NCBI GenBank assembly: GCA_003243195.1
Contig: QFQI01000009.1
Coordinates: 48,639-112,638, forward strand
Direction of reading: 5' to 3'
DNA from: Sphingomonas taxi
GTDB lineage: Bacteria > Pseudomonadota > Alphaproteobacteria > Sphingomonadales > Sphingomonadaceae
Length of the DNA stretch: 64,000 nt
Shown here: one piece after another, positions 63,925 through 64,000 of the stretch
Layout: every line of letters starts with the position of its first letter
Numbering within the stretch: the stretch's first letter is position 1
Made by a program: the position numbers and the translations under genes
Notes under the pieces: model-generated
Databases searched by the model: none
What the model was told of the DNA's origin: nothing
What the model saw: the letters and a program-made list of their open reading frames with translations, nothing else

Positions 63925-64000
<76 letters not shown>

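Overview
This is about 64 kb of high-GC chromosome from an alphaproteobacterium, most likely a sphingomonad (Sphingomonas or a close relative). That assignment is inference. It rests on the GC-rich codon use, frequent GTG and TTG starts, the order PIMT, TolC-family protein, PopZ/DUF2497 protein near valS, CIRCE-controlled groESL, an enlarged psp operon and several secreted S9 peptidases. Nearly everything is housekeeping or core metabolism. I see no prophage, insertion sequence, CRISPR array, plasmid gene or defence island. The only accessory-looking item is a frameshifted Uma2-type relic next to groEL.

Layout. 1-3.6 kb: end of a leucine/isovalerate catabolic operon (MCC beta, partial; MCC alpha with biotin carrier; MaoC hydratase). 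3.7-9.0 kb: alpha/beta hydrolase, GFA protein, YitT membrane protein, asd and an S9 peptidase. 9.3-14.8 kb: HAD phosphatase, Mn-signature superoxide dismutase, then pspF divergent from a sigma-54-promoted operon (47-aa membrane ORF, pspA, pspB, pspC and three more small membrane/coiled-coil proteins), then sufE. 15-17.3 kb: PepSY protein, OmpR-type regulator, histidine kinase. 17.4-22.7 kb: Uup-type ABC-F ATPase, globin-coupled methyl-accepting protein, DUF815-type ATPase, mannose-1-phosphate guanylyltransferase. 22.8-30.1 kb: DUF3429 protein, Uma2 relic, groEL-groES with CIRCE, MATE exporter, sppA, GNAT acetyltransferase. 30.3-38.6 kb: valS, hemerythrin-like protein, S9 peptidase, PopZ-like protein, TolC-family protein, PIMT, tRNA-Cys. 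38.6-41.8 kb: btuFCD-type B12 transporter under a cobalamin riboswitch, and mutT. 41.8-47.9 kb: small membrane ORF, Flp pilin, accA, xerD, a large unknown secreted protein, a 45-aa membrane protein, aroK-aroB. 47.9-52.8 kb: leucine-rich leader peptide and hairpin, leuA, HAD phosphatase, DUF1178, grxC, comF, methyltransferase. 53-56.2 kb: cupin-like protein convergent with a TonB-dependent receptor. 56.3-64 kb: DUF2066-hda-ppk-ppx divergent from purM-purN-yjbR, and a tRNA-Asp cut by the window end.

Regulation visible in the sequence is varied: a -24/-12 promoter for psp, CIRCE for groESL, a B12 riboswitch for btuFCD and a leader-peptide attenuator-like region for leuA. Many operons are tightly packed with 4-base start/stop overlaps. 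No gene-free stretch exceeds 300 bases. The longest are 9039-9330 and 52770-53028; I see nothing in the first, and only a 20-bp tandem duplication in the second.
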